Positions 1 to 11,797 of a stretch of 64,000 nt of DNA are shown here, in pieces. Origin of the DNA: Beverwykella pulmonaria (taxonomy: Eukaryota > Ascomycota > Dothideomycetes > Pleosporales > Melanommataceae); NCBI GenBank assembly GCA_001599595.1, contig BCHH01000016.1:136643-200642 (forward strand), written 5' to 3'. Every line of letters begins with the position of its first letter. The stretch's first letter is position 1. The position numbers and the translations under genes were made by a program. The notes under the pieces are model-generated. The model did no database searches. It was not told the origin of the DNA and saw only the letters and a list, made by a program, of their open reading frames with translations.

Positions 1-1769
1 TCGTTTACAAGAACAAGCGCATACCGCATTGGCCTCTTGGTCTTACATTGAACGCCTATATCTCGGTCTTGTCGAAGATTGCATCTGCTGCTCTTCTCCT
101 GCCTGTATCGGAAGCACTTGGGCAATTGAAATGGAGCTGGTTCAACAAGGGAAACTCTAAAAAAATGTGGGATTTCGAGATCTTCGACAATGCGTCTCGT
201 GGACCATGGGGATCTCTCCTTCTCATAGTGCGCACTAAAGGAAAGTCGTTAGCAGCACTGGGCGCCGCGGTCACACTCTTTGCGCTCGCTATGGACCCAT
301 TCTTCCAACAGGTTGTCGAATATCCTGACCAATGGCGCATACAACTAGGGAGCGGCACCATTCCCAGAGCAACAGGCTATTCTCCATATGGAGCTAGGCA
401 GCAGTATCGTGTCACTGGGCAAACCCTTGTGCTCGACCAGAGTTTGCTCGCTGTTGCTAACCGGTTCTTCTACGGTAATGGAACTGTGCCAATACCGTTT
501 GGCAAAGGTACGAGAGCCGAAGTTCCTCTATTCTGTCCCAACAGCAATTGTACGTGGCCGCAATACGAGACCCTGGGTATGTGCAGCACGTGCACCCCTG
601 TCTCCGATCTTCTCGAATTCAAATGTCTCAACACGACGCTCGACTGGATCAAAATTCCCGACATAGATCCTGACACTCAAGATAACAAATTTCCGAATGG
701 AACCTCATGCGGATACTGGCTCAAAGCAGATGATCCCCTTCTCATGAGTGGATACGATGTCGATCACGGTACTAACCATTCTGGCGAGGTGTTGTTGATG
801 CGCGCTCAACCTCTTCTCGACGTCGACACCCGAGATCCACTGCCAGGATACTCTGCTAAGCTTAAACCCGTTCGAAACCCGTTAGCGCACGTCGTCATTG
901 TTTCAGGCGGAGATGTGACGAGGGTTCAACGGAACGAGACACCAATAGCTCATGAATGTATGGTTTCATGGTGCGTCAAAGACATGCTATCAGAATTCTC
1001 GGAGAGAGGCTACACCGAAATCGTCAATCGCACGTTCGTCAATAACACGAGCGGACCTAATCCATGGACGACATTCCCATTTTTCAACAGCGCGGGCGAA
1101 CAAGAAGGCATTGATTATTATTACGGCGAAAACATTACTCTCACAAGTCCAAGCGGTGTTATATATGAAGTCGACAACTTTACCCAGATCCTGACTTTGT
1201 CATTATTCGACGACGTATTCCCCTCAACCTACACAATTGCCAATAGCACTAACGAGGCTGACGCGATGTTGAGGTATAAACAGTACATAGTGAGAAACCC
1301 ATGGATGCGAAACATGACCTACAATCCTTGGATGTTTGCCAACGTCTCGGCCCACATGGACAATATGGCTACCGCCTTCACCAATCTGATACGAGCATCA
1401 GAGGATCATACAGAAATGATCAAAGGCCCAGCTTTCGACAAAGAGAGCATAGTGGATGTCCGATTGGAATGGATGTCACTGCCTCTCAGCTTGCTTGGAC
1501 TGACGTTCTTGTTTTTGGTTGCAACCATCATTCGAAGCTTTATGGAACAGGAGCAGGTCGGTGTATATAAGACATCAGCCATTGCAACACTCCTTTACGG
1601 TTTACCGGAGGGCATGCAGAGGACGATCGCAGAATCAAATGTGGAGAAAACACCGCGAACCAACGCGAAGGAGACTAAAGTAAAATGGGTGCCACAAGGA
1701 GGATGGAGGTTTTCAGGTTACACTCTCTCACCGAGCTCTACCAAGTCTCGTCATACGGAATGGAAATGA
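1..1769 (+). CDS. DUF3176 family membrane protein, 5' end cut by window edge
   Basis: The frame is already open at base 3 and matches the interior of the complete paralogue at 41604-44210 from its KRIP-WPLGLTLNAY stretch onward, so the real start lies upstream of the window; no start inside the window should be used. Visible parts are two hydrophobic segments near the start (around ISVLSKIASAALLLPVSEAL and LAALGAAVTLFALAMDPFF), a long Cys-containing region with many N-glycosylation sequons (expected outside the cell), and a last membrane helix (LSLLGLTFLFLVATIIRS) followed by a short basic cytoplasmic tail. DUF3176 is a fungal-only family of unknown function. No intron is seen. Compared with the paralogue, the C-terminal tail lacks the Ser/Pro repeat extension. 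Confidence 0.9.
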   Translation, partial: VYKNKRIPHWPLGLTLNAYISVLSKIASAALLLPVSEALGQLKWSWFNKGNSKKMWDFEIFDNASRGPWGSLLLIVRTKGKSLAALGAAVTLFALAMDPFFQQVVEYPDQWRIQLGSGTIPRATGYSPYGARQQYRVTGQTLVLDQSLLAVANRFFYGNGTVPIPFGKGTRAEVPLFCPNSNCTWPQYETLGMCSTCTPVSDLLEFKCLNTTLDWIKIPDIDPDTQDNKFPNGTSCGYWLKADDPLLMSGYDVDHGTNHSGEVLLMRAQPLLDVDTRDPLPGYSAKLKPVRNPLAHVVIVSGGDVTRVQRNETPIAHECMVSWCVKDMLSEFSERGYTEIVNRTFVNNTSGPNPWTTFPFFNSAGEQEGIDYYYGENITLTSPSGVIYEVDNFTQILTLSLFDDVFPSTYTIANSTNEADAMLRYKQYIVRNPWMRNMTYNPWMFANVSAHMDNMATAFTNLIRASEDHTEMIKGPAFDKESIVDVRLEWMSLPLSLLGLTFLFLVATIIRSFMEQEQVGVYKTSAIATLLYGLPEGMQRTIAESNVEKTPRTNAKETKVKWVPQGGWRFSGYTLSPSSTKSRHTEWK

Positions 1770-3189
1770 GCACTGCACGCGCGATCTGGCGGACTTCTTG
1801 CCTCCATTCCCTGTATTTTAGCGACTTACGGCTGCTGCATTATTCTCTTTTGTCAAAAAATTAGGTAGTAATAGATAATGGTATTTCAGACGCCATCGTC
1901 GACCTGCATTTACACAACATACTCTCTCATCGCATTCTTCTTGCCCTTCGTGAAAATGACCAAAATACATCTCGCTTACTCCATCTCTATGCGTTTCAAC
2001 ATAGCTAAATAAACCCCTGCAACCACCGCCTCATTCCCACTCATTGAACACAGACATTACAACTTTATTACCCTCCTGCATCTACTTCCAAAGATGCTCG
2101 AACATACAAGTCAGACTGAAGATCAAGGGAGTGTTGATCGGCGTAATCCAATACAGTACTGGCCGTGGTATCTCAGGCATGAGAGCGGAGCGATCAAGGG
2201 TTGTCGTGCTGGGCAGGAATTTGACACTTGTATGGGCTAGATTTTGGAGGAGATGATCAAGTTTATGACCGTACCGCTCTCCATCGAGATGCTCGGAGTG
2301 GATAATAGTACCGGACTTCGAGTAGGCACGGTCACCAGTTGCCGCTGCACGGAAGATAAGGGATCCGATTTTTGCTATTGGAGGGGAAGACTAAAGAAGT
2401 GGGTTCAAAAGAATAGGGTGAGGGCGACGGGGGGAAGCAAGCCGCGAAACGAGGTGTGATTGAGAACGACCTACGGTGGGGATGATGAAGATAGCGAAGA
2501 GCTTGAAGAATTGGATTTAACAGCTGATAAATATTTAATACTAAAAGCTTTGAACAAGTGAAAGGGGATCGATTGTTATGCTCGTCGTTTTTATTGGGCC
2601 TGGCTGTGGGTAGTATTGTTGGGTTGAAAAATTGTTGTCGATACTTTCATGTTGGGGGCGGGACGGGTTTGGGATGCGGCATGAATTAGGGCCGGCAGTT
2701 GAGAAAATTGACCGTTGGTGGGAATGGGTGAGGCATGTGAAGATAAAGTCTTACAGATCGTGCTTATCAGAATATAAACTACGAAGGGCGTGAATAAACT
2801 AAATCTGACCATAATGTGAAATGCCGCGCCTGCGCCCGTTGATCCTAACATCCAACGACGTTCTGATTACTGCGGTCTAAATTCAGAGGTTTAATTCTTA
2901 TGTTCGCTTCCTCGTCTCCCGTAGTGCAAGGGTGCTCGCTCACTTGAGTTGCTCACTCGCTTAAGTCGCTTAGTTCATAATGGAGTACGTTAATGGAGGA
3001 GTGTATTGATTTTCTGGTGGGGCACTGACTGACCCCGCTCGCCCACCTCCCACTCGGCCATCGTGTACGTTACATATTCATTGAATTCCTTCTGAACGTT
3101 TTAAAAAAGAGAGAAGTCCCATCTTCATAGATCTCCCGCGTCGCAAGGACAGCTGCCCCTGAGGCCAATTCATATCAAATCCCGTCAAG
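1770..3189. other. Intergenic, no conserved gene seen
   Basis: Region downstream of the DUF3176 gene and upstream of the MFS transporter. Small open frames at 2044-2459 have no recognisable domain. The only candidate of note is a minus-strand short frame at 2591-2812, listed separately. Confidence 0.5.
2591..2812 (-). CDS. Tentative small secreted peptide (73 aa)
   Basis: This single-exon frame starts at ATG 2812 with a short basic N-terminus followed by a hydrophobic core (FTPFVVYILIST) that could be a signal peptide, then a polar Ser/Thr/Pro/Asn-rich tail without cysteines. No family is recognised. It is included only because of the signal-like N-terminus and its place about 0.8 kb downstream of the DUF3176 gene. 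It may well be a chance frame. Confidence 0.22.
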   Translation of the reverse strand: MVRFSLFTPFVVYILISTICKTLSSHASPIPTNGQFSQLPALIHAASQTRPAPNMKVSTTIFQPNNTTHSQAQ

Positions 3190-5143
3190 ATGGAGATGAA
3201 CGTCGGCGAAAAGGTACTTCCCCTCCCCTACTACCCATCTACTCCCATCTAACATCTCCAGGAAATGCAGCGGCTCGCCCTCGAACTGCACACCGAGCTC
3301 CTCCCGGGCACAGAAATAATGGCCGACACAGGAACCCACCACTTCGTGAAGGGCACCCACAAAACCGTGCTGGTGCCCCAGCCCTCCGACGACCCGCACG
3401 ACCCGTTAAACTGGAGCACCGGGTGGAAAATCGCTTGTATTACTTCCGCGGCGCTGGTAACGTTTAGTCAGGCCTTTGGTCCGCTGGCCCTGGCGCCCAT
3501 GTTTCCGGCGCTGATGGAGAGCTTTAATTGTGGGCTGGAGGAAGCGGTGCAGTTTACGGGGGTGTGTATTTTGGTGCTTGGGTTTAGTAATTTCATCTGG
3601 TATGTGTTCGCTACGCTTGAGCGTCAGCGAAATAGAAATATGAGAGAGAAAGGGAAAGGGAGAAGACGAAGAAGAGAGCCAAGACTAATGTGTAGATGAC
3701 AGGGTCCCAATAAGCACTTCCTTCGGCCGGCGCCCCGTGTACCTCGCCTCCCAAATCATAAACTTCGGCTCGCACATCTGGCGTGCAAAAGCGACTTCGT
3801 ACTCGTCCTTCATGGGCGCATGCGTGGTAAATGGAATAGGTGTTGGACCGTCCGAAACAATTATGCCCGCCGTCATAGCAGATATCTTCTTCCTTCACGA
3901 CCGCGGGAAGTGGAACACGCTGTACTGGGTGGTGTATATGGGGTCGTTGATGGTGTCTCCCATCGTGTCTGGGGCGATGGCGGAGAACGTGGGCTGGAGA
4001 AGCTTTTGGTGGCTCAATATGGGGGTGGTAGGATTGAGTTTCGTCATGGTCGTCTTCATGTTCCCGGAAACGAAATACCACCGCGCGCACCCGGGTGAAA
4101 TCGCCACCGTTGGCACGCTACCCCAGCCCGAAATCGAACCTGAGAAGTCCTCTCCACCCAATGAAATTGAGAAACTCACACCCACGCCAACTCACACCAT
4201 GCCGGACCTCGTGCCTGTCGAAACAGCCGTCGACCCGTACCTCGGGCGCGGCTCGCCGGGGAAATCGCAATGGAGGCTTTTCCAGCCCAACGCGCATCCA
4301 TACAAAAGCATATTATTAGATTTATGGATCCCGTGGAAGTTGTTTGCGTTCCCGATTGTCGAGTTTGCGAGTTTTGTCGTGAGCTGGAGTTGTAGCTCCT
4401 TCTTGACGTTGAATTTGACGCAGAGTCAGGCATTTGCGGCACCGCCGTATAATCTCAGTGCACAGAATATCGGTATATGCTCCCTCTCCCCTCTTCCATC
4501 TTCTTCCCCGAAATATTAAAACTGCATCATATTACTGATCATTATTTTCCACAGGCTTCATGAACTTTGCCATCCTAATCGGCGCCTTCATCGGCCTAGC
4601 GACCGCCGGTCCCCTCAGCGACTGGATATCCGCACGCTCCACACGTCGCAATAACGGCATCCGCGAGCCCGAAATGCGACTGCCTGCTATGATTCCCTAT
4701 ATCATCATCATGTATCTTGGCAACATCGTCGTTGCCGTGGGCTACGAGCGGCACTGGCCCTGGCAGGCCATCGTGATAATCGGGTTCACATGCGCGGGTA
4801 TTCAAGTAGCCGGCCTACCAGCGATTGCGAGTACGTATGCAGTGGACAGTTATAAACCGGTTGCAGGGAGTTTATTTGTGAGCATTACGGTTAATAAGAA
4901 TGTGTGGGGATATGGGTTTAGTAAGTTTATTACGCCGTGGATTATTAGTGATGGGTATGTATCTTTCTTCCGTCCCATTTTCTGGTTACAAGAGGGTGGG
5001 ACTGACAGTGACGTAGGTTTATTCCCCCGATTATGACGAATGCAAGTCTGATATTGCTATGGTGTCTGTTCGGGGGCTTGTTCTGGTGGAAGGGGAAGAC
5101 GATGCGGAGGTGGAGTAGGAATAGCAGTGTGCACATGATGTAG
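3190..5143 (+). CDS. Major facilitator superfamily (MFS) transporter
   Basis: Five exons: 3190-3213, 3262-3599, 3703-4472, 4555-4954 and 5017-5143; all junctions are GT-AG and keep phase, giving 552 aa. Exon 3 carries the classic loop motif FGRRPVYL after the second helix, and the N-terminal block contains the DPLNWS motif seen in fungal proton-antiport MFS (DHA1-like) proteins, followed by hydrophobic segments consistent with about 12 helices and a long central cytoplasmic loop rich in Pro/Glu/Thr (residues about 240-300). The product is expected in the plasma or vacuolar membrane and to export small molecules; the substrate cannot be told. ATG 3265 is an alternative start in exon 2. No biosynthetic cluster adjoins it. 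Confidence 0.88.
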
Positions 5144-5542
5144 GATAGGAGTACGTGCGCACAGATACTTTTGCGAGATACAATAGTGCTTGAAGAAACC
5201 CAAGGAGTAGTGCCATACACTCTCTTGCCAGATAGAGTAGAGTCACGTACAAGCAGCGTATAGCTCCCAATGCTAAGTCAGCTTGGGGAATCGTGCAGAG
5301 GATGGAAGGAGTCTCATTGCAATAAACAGTCACGTCAGGTCATTAAGCATATGCGAATCGTATGTGGAAGTAACAAGACATTAAACCTTAAGGCCACATA
5401 TTTAATCCAGCCAACAGCTAGCCAACTAATCACAGTCATAGTACCTGCCTCAACTCCAGAATGAAATCAACACGGTGAACCATCACCAGATGATAGTCAA
5501 AAGGAACAACAAGCTACCCAAGCTTGCCAGATCTCACAACGC
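5144..5542. other. Intergenic between converging 3' ends
   Basis: Lies between the stop of the MFS gene and the stop of the minus-strand gene at 5543. It should hold both 3' UTRs and poly(A) sites; no further gene is seen. Confidence 0.6.
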
Positions 5543-7610
5543 CTATTTTCTGGAAGTACGCTTAGTAGCACGTTTTCCCTGCTTCTTGATAGGGATAGGA
5601 ACTTTGCCCTCCTTGTAAATGGACCTGAACCGCTCGAGCTCCTTGGTGATGCTCGACAGCGAGCGGTGCTCACGCGGCTCAGGGTCTCCACCAAGCACCT
5701 TGCCCTCGAACTGAAGATTGAATTCAGCAACGAGCTGCTTCAGTCCCTGCTTGGCTTTGCCCTCCGAATTCAGGTTCTTGAGGATCCACTCGCGCTCAAC
5801 CTGCGAGTACTCAGTAACCACTTTGCGGAAGCGGAAGTGGCTGCCGCGGCGCCACTGCTGAGCAATGCGCTTGTTGAGCGCGCTGATCACTGTCTGGTTG
5901 TTCCAATCCTTAGGCGGCGGATTGGTGAAGAACTTGTTGTTACCATTGGTGTCGACGAAGCGCACGAGCAGTTTCTGCTTCTGGTCAAGGACGGTGCCAT
6001 CTGGCTGGCGCTCCCAGCGACCAGGGATTAGCTGGCTGTAAGGTCTGGTATCCTCGATGCCCTCCTCGTTGATGGCGGCGGAGCCCCACTTAACATTGCG
6101 GTAGAGGTGCGGCTTCGCGACACCCTTAACATTGCCTGGAAGGTCTTCGGCATCGGAATCGTAATATTCGGGACCGACCTTAGTGGCCTGCTGAATGAGA
6201 AGGGCATGCTCTGGATTCTGGGGGTCAACAATGCGTGCCATGCGCTTCATCTCTGGCTGCACAAGGAAGAGTGCCGGTTCATTGGCGGTGTTCGGCTTGG
6301 AAGCCATTTCGACACCGCCATGCTTGTCGTTGAAAATGGGGACGCTGTTGCCTTCCTCAAAGCTAGAGGTGGCCGTCGTCTTGGCCTTCTTGTTAGATCG
6401 GGTGTTCTTCTTAGTGTCCGTCTTTATAGTCTTTTTGGTCTTATTGGTCTCGAAGTCAGAGTCGGTCAGATCGGTAGTGTCGACATCGATGGCAGAGCGC
6501 TTGCCCAGAGAGCTTAGGGAGCTGACTGAGGTAGCGGGAGTCGTCTTCGTAGCGCTGTTGTTGACACCTGTGTTGAATGAAGCGATAGTGCTAGGCGTGG
6601 TACTCTCATTGAACATCTTTGTCGGAATCTTGAGAATGAATTTCTTGCGCGAGAACGAAGTGATGATTGCACAGGCTGGCGTATTGGGGATTTTTTCCTC
6701 CTTGTCTGAGTGAAGGATATAGTTGGATGTGACAGATTGGATATCGTCGTCGTCACGGGACTCCTTGATACCTAAGGAGCAGTTAGTAATCGTGATGAAA
6801 GCGGAAGGCGCTATGCAGACGATGGATGACTTACGAGTAATAGGAGAGGAGATAGTGATATCGTGGGCCTTGTGGGCCATAGCGGAGTCGTGGATGTGGT
6901 TCTCGGCGGGTTTCTCGATGGAATTCTCGATGGAGTTCTCGACAGAGTTCTCGACACTTTCAATGGCGGTGACAGCCTCAGACATGATGCTCACCTGGCC
7001 GAACGTTGCGGGGGCATGAATTTCGACTGCATCGGTGTTCTTGGCCTTACCATGCATGATGGCAGCGGAGACTTTAGGTATATCGCTCTTGTCGGAGGTG
7101 GCAACAGCGTCAGCGACGGCATTATTGGCTCCACCATTCATGATGGAAGCGGGAGACTCGGGAATTTCATTCTTGTTGTCGAAAATGACAGAGTTTCCTA
7201 GGTCTATGTAATTGATGAGCTTGAAATCACTGTTCATGACAGCAGCGTTTCGATTTTTGCGGCCGATGATTTCTGGGCTCGGAGCAGCGGAGCGGACCAC
7301 TGCAAAAAGGTCAGCAACCCAGCTTGCCAAAGTAGAAGGGGAGTACTCACTGGGGAAGCGCTCACTGCCGGCGCCCTCACTTTCGGCGCGGAATGATTGA
7401 GCAAGAGACTCGGCGGCCACATTCTCGCTAGTCGGGGCAGGTTTCCAGATGGCAGCCTCGGCCTTGCTGAGAGTGATGAAGTCGGCATCAGGATTAGCAG
7501 AACGGTTGTCCGCTAAACTAATTAGCAACTGAAGTGAAAGGTGCGCTGGGAAAATTACTGTCGGGAGTACCGTAATTGGGCATGGAAGCTGGGCGCCTAG
7601 TACGATCCAT
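5543..7610 (-). CDS. Conserved hypothetical protein with C-terminal Myb/SANT-like helical domain
   Basis: The minus frame is open from 8095, but the splice signals support a start at ATG 7610 and four exons: 7610-7559, 7512-7351, 7299-6835 and 6771-5543 (635 aa). The second and third introns (51 and 63 bp) are multiples of three with no stop, so they hide inside the long frame; the third has a perfect TTACTAAC branch site. The middle is low-complexity Ser/Thr/Lys/Asp with basic nuclear-signal-like clusters. Near the C-terminus, a stretch with spaced W/L/F (REWILKNL, LVAEFNLQFEG, RSLSSITKELERF) resembles the helix pattern of fungal Myb-like DNA-binding domains. A nuclear role is inferred only; the function is unknown. 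Confidence 0.7.
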
Positions 7611-9765
7611 GGCTGATGCGGTGGTACGAGAAATTGAAGTTGGTGTAGGAAGGGTATAGAGTAGATACTGATGTACTGTGAGGAGCGGCTGCGGAGAAGA
7701 TTGTCACTGCAAGGAAGTGCGTCAAGAACTGTAGCTGTTATATATGGCCGAGGGAGCTGTCGCTGCGGAAAGCTGGAAGTTGCAAAACTGCTTCTGAGTG
7801 TATTAGATTGAGGCAAGTAAGTAATAGAGTGGTGGTTGCGAAGCCAGTCCGAGAGGTGAAGGCTGTACGGACAAGAATGGTGAGCAGTTTGCGTTGGGTC
7901 ATTGGAGCGGGGGCGAGAGGTCAAAATTAAATATTTGGGAGGCGGGGCGCGTGCGAGATCATAGGCGAACATATTTCTCAATAGAAGTGTATTTTTCGAG
8001 TGGAAATTTGTTGGCGAAGAACGTCTGCTGCGCTCTTTCGAAGGGCGTCGAGCCAGGTGGAAGCCAGAGTGAAGTAAAGAGAGCGCATGGGGCACTAGTG
8101 AATGCCAATGAGATCATCTAGGCGCGCGGAATGACAATAGAATTAACAGGAGCACGAGATCATGAATAAGTGAGTGAGTGTTTGAGGGCTTGATGTGCAG
8201 GAGGCTGAGGGTGAAAGCGAAGTGGGTGGAGGGAAGATAGGGATACCGTTCTTCTCGTGCTCGAGCAAAAACACTTAGTGACCCTATTAATAAGACGACA
8301 ATAAGGGACCCCTATCATCCTGGCTAAATAGCATCGGGAACAATTGTTTGGGTAGCGGGCAAGCGCGAAGACTCAATTTTGAGCCATCTCAGGAAACAAG
8401 GCCCAGTGGCTAGACTCTGAAGTACCCATATTGACGATCTTGGAGTCTTTTTTCTGTCGGTGCTGGTCATACGAGCTTTGTGCAAATAGTTAGGCTATCG
8501 AACAAACATTGGTGGTGTGCACAGTGGTTAGAATTTCATCCATCACTCACAACATCACTCTCACCTCGCGTATCTGCACCGTCATGTAGCCCCACATTGA
8601 TATTGTTTTCTCCAAAGCGTAAAAAGGAGACTTGAGAGTAGAAAATAGGCGTAGAAGATGTGGCGCAAAGTTTGATAAGTTGAAGGAAGAGTTGAAGTTG
8701 GTGATAAGCTTATTACACCCCGCATTGGTCTGGCGTTGACAGCGACCTATCCCGCAAAGAGAACCTAGACCGCTATGTCAGCAACTGGTGGACGCCGGCA
8801 GCACGCGGGTAGACCTCGCATACCACTGGTTAGGTGCCAGAGAGGTCGAATGTGTTGTCAGTGCCTGCAAGGAGCATCAGCAGCGATGGGACGGAGCACA
8901 AAGGGAGGAAGGCGTAGGCCATAACAAAACGTGCGCGATGGCGGCGGCAGCACGCAGATAGACCTCGTATACCACTGGTTAGGTATCAGGGGGTCAAACA
9001 AACGTGCTGTCAGCGCCTGCGAGGAGTAACAGCAACGCTGGGAAAACGGCAGACACGTGAGCCTGCACCAACGGAGCACTAGGGGGTAGGGGAAAAACAG
9101 CGGACAATTATGCAGCATAAAAGGCAGTATCCACAAATAAGGAAGATATCACCATTACAGGCAAGCGTGACAGGGTGGGCGGTCGAGACTAGAGGACAAC
9201 AGCAACCCATAGGCGTAGGCGTCACGTCTGCGCTTACCTAGAGACGCACACATGTAGCACACGAGCGAAAGGTGCTTTCCCACAGTACAGGCGAGCCTTT
9301 GAGAGCTGCTTCTACGAATAGCCAACAGGTTTTTTTATTCATCTGGCATAAATAGTGGCAATGGTCTGCATAGTTCTAATAGAGGGCTGGCATCAGACGG
9401 TAAACAAGAACGAAATAATTAATTAATAGAGGAAGTATGTCTAAGTTTTAAAGGTGTTTCGTGCTTTAGGGCAAGTTTACCAAAGTTTCTCCATGAAGAC
9501 GGGATGCTCTGCATTCTTAGCGCAAGGATCTAGGGTGATTACAAGCTATGTATTATATTATCCGCAACCTGTATTATACTGTGGAGTCCCTAGTGAAACC
9601 GGCTTCATCTCAATCTAAGTTACCCCGCTCGCTCACAACAAGTCCTGGCATTCAACTTTATTGAAACCAGTACCCCACCTCGGCCCGCTCTTGATCCACT
9701 GTAGTTCACTGTCAACCTGTGAAAAGAACAAGATTCCTTTCGCTATTATACTGTATACCGGGACC
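7611..9765. other. Long intergenic region, probable 5' UTR/promoter plus degenerate duplication
   Basis: Bases 7611-8100 remain open on the minus strand but lack features of a protein and are upstream of the supported start, so they are best read as 5' UTR/promoter. The remainder holds no recognisable gene; a diverged direct duplication at 8785-9045 is listed separately. Confidence 0.5.
8785..9045. repeat. Diverged tandem duplication, two ~105-bp copies about 155 bp apart
   Basis: Copies at about 8785-8890 and 8940-9045 share a core (ACCACTGGTTAGGT) and flanking blocks (GGCAGCACGC, CTGTCAG/TTGTCAG, GGAGCATCAGCAGCG/GGAGTAACAGCAACG). Many differences are C/T or G/A, as expected after RIP or deamination. 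No open frame of note is shared. Confidence 0.6.
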
Positions 9766-10072
9766 ATGTCACAAGAAACAACCTCAACTTCCGTTACGGC
9801 CTGGCAGGACGAGATAAGCAAGCCTACCGCTATATGTCGTCAGAAGGGATGCAAAAGCGTAACTGTATCGGAACCATATAAAGCACAGGATTACTGTGAT
9901 CAGCGTAAGTGCAACTAGTCTATTAAAGAGAGTTCACATGCCCAACTAGATATGAACAGACTCGTGTCATATTTGCCATCAGGCCCCAGCAGTCGTTCAG
10001 TTTATGAATGAACAAGGCTTTTGCTCAGCTTGTAAGGCTTGCAATACTAAATCATGTTGCAACGGCAATTGA
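9766..10072 (+). CDS. Small cysteine-rich protein (83 aa), treble-clef-like Cys/His repeats
   Basis: Two exons, 9766-9904 and 9960-10072, joined by a 55-bp GT-AG intron; splicing extends the pattern C-x4-C ... YCDQHSCHICH ... FCSACKAC ... SCC. The repeated YC-xx-H-x-C-xx-C / FC-xx-C-xx-C spacing is like small fungal proteins that bind zinc with Cys/His pairs. There is no signal peptide, so the product is probably intracellular. ATG 9766 is the first ATG of the frame. The function is unknown. The left inverted repeat arm begins only about 220 bp downstream, so this gene could be tied to the mobile region. Confidence 0.6.
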
Positions 10073-10290
10073 CATTGCTTTTTCTATTAAAGGTTCGAAA
10101 ACTACTGCTATTGGAAATGCTAGTTTGTACCCCGTTGTTCGGTCAATTAGTGTTTATTGTTGTAAGGTGCATCCCTAGGTAGCGGGACACCCGGTGTGGC
10201 GGGACAAATGAGGGGTACTTGGACTTTCAGCAGCTAGAAAGGCCACGCGCACAACAAATATGGCTATAATTCTGTAAGAATAATCTGCTG

Positions 10291-10880
10291 TAACTAATTC
10301 TAAATATCTATAACTAACTCTTCCCTAAAAATTACGTTTGCATTGTTGTCTCTGCGCCTAGTTTGTAAAGCGCCTTCTATTGTAGTGTAACAGACTTCCC
10401 ATCCTACAGCACCAACACAACGTCTTTTTCACTCTAGATTTTACTCTAAGCAAGTTATCTTCAGCCTTGTGCGTGCTATTGCGGGTAAATTTATGCAGGG
10501 TCGCTATACCAATCAGTACCTCCCGCAGAAGCGAGTACCAATCCTTGCTAGTGCAGAATGACCCTACACGTCTCACCTCATTGTTAGTGCGTAATGTATC
10601 TGTGGCGGCTGTCAGACCCGTGGCTGTGCAGCGCCGCTGCCAAGCGCTGCGGGGACATCTAAAATCCGACTTTGGATTGGGAGCAGGGCCAGGGCTCCCA
10701 TGGCCCTAGTGCTTGTGCAAAGTTCACGAACGCGTCTGGCATCGAAACCGCAAAACCGCAATCTTCCGACACAGCCGCCGTACAACTTCAAGATGTGATC
10801 CAACGGCTGGCTACGTTTTACTTCGGTAGCTTCCGTAACATTTATCACGGCGCCCCTAAGCCCTGCAGACTCGCCGTAAC
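10291..10880 (+). repeat. Left arm of long inverted repeat (~590 bp)
   Basis: Matches the reverse complement of 13690-14312 along its length, for example CAGACTTCCCATCCTACAGC and GCCAGGGCTCCCATGGCCCT in both. Differences are mainly transitions plus one block of about 35-50 bp present only in the right arm (near 14110-14160). Confidence 0.85.
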
Positions 10881-11041
10881 TTAGCTCGGCGCCAAGGCGC
10901 TACTCTGTTTGCGGTACTCTGTATATATACACATTGTGTCTTCCTGTACCTCTACTCTCTAGCTCAGTATTTTCATGTTATATCGCTCCTCTGGTGCAGC
11001 CCCTGAGTGATCCCTTACAACATACAATCTTGTAAAGGCAT

Positions 11042-11797
11042 TTAGTTATTGTCATTCCTCGAGTCCGGCTCATTCGGGTACGGGGCCTCGTCCTTTCCGA
11101 TCTCACGAACCGTAATCGCAGACGACCCGCTGCTCTGATAACCCTCAGTAGCCAGAATCATATAATTGTGGTTCCCTAGCTTCAAACCATTCTTCGTCCA
11201 AGCATCAAAATGGTTTCCCGTAGTGATATTGCCGCCAACCCGCTTCTGCGTGCGCACCGACCAAAACTGATAGAAGGTCGCGCGACCCACAATCGACGGC
11301 TGGTTAACCCGCTGCGTCTGATAGATATCATAAGTTCCGCCATCACTCTGGATAGTTCCGCGCTTCTGGGTCCCGCTGCTGGGGTTATACGTCCCATAGC
11401 TCTCAACGATATAGTACTCGATCAGCGGATCCTTGGTCCACCCATAGAGCGACAGATACGAGTTCTGGTTGATGCCGCTCCAGGTGCCGTTGTAGGCGAT
11501 GGACTTCGCACCGCCGGGGTTCCACCCCTTGCCCCCGACCCAGTTGCCGATATTGCTCCACTGGCTGGTGTAGGAACCGTTCTGCAGGTTCGTATACGTC
11601 ACGCTGCCACGGCTGTTGTCCGACCAGAAAGAGTAGAAGTAGTGGCTGTGGAACCCGTAGCCCTGCGCCGAGCCCTGTTGGCGCGTCTCGAACTTGCTGC
11701 CCAGGTCGATAGATCGCCCGAAGAGCTGTTCGCTCAGCGGGATGGCGGATGTGATGGCCGCCACGGCGGCCGTGAGGAGGAGGGATTTGAACATCAT
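11042..11797 (-). CDS. GH11 endo-1,4-beta-xylanase, secreted
   Basis: Intact single-exon gene of 251 aa from ATG 11797. A signal peptide occupies about residues 1-19 ([18 protein letters not shown]), followed by a propeptide. The GH11 jelly-roll is recognised by [11 protein letters not shown], the nucleophile Glu127 in [10 protein letters not shown] and the acid/base Glu218 in [12 protein letters not shown]; the family cuts beta-1,4-xylan. Length and motifs are complete, so it should be active outside the cell. A possible TATA-like TATAAAG lies at 11844-11838. It sits between two long inverted repeat arms, far from other wall-degrading genes apart from GH3 at 33.8 kb. A C-terminal Asp/Asn-rich tail without a binding module is seen. 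Confidence 0.96.
   Translation of the reverse strand: MMFKSLLLTAAVAAITSAIPLSEQLFGRSIDLGSKFETRQQGSAQGYGFHSHYFYSFWSDNSRGSVTYTNLQNGSYTSQWSNIGNWVGGKGWNPGGAKSIAYNGTWSGINQNSYLSLYGWTKDPLIEYYIVESYGTYNPSSGTQKRGTIQSDGGTYDIYQTQRVNQPSIVGRATFYQFWSVRTQKRVGGNITTGNHFDAWTKNGLKLGNHNYMILATEGYQSSGSSAITVREIGKDEAPYPNEPDSRNDNN

Noticed and set aside
5666..7201. Several plus-strand frames
   Set aside because: Antisense to the spliced 5543-7610 gene; no domain.
7611..8095. N-terminal extension of the 5543-7610 gene (open frame from 8095)
   Set aside because: Composition is unlike the rest of the protein, and a clean GT-AG intron with an upstream ATG at 7610 gives a shorter model.
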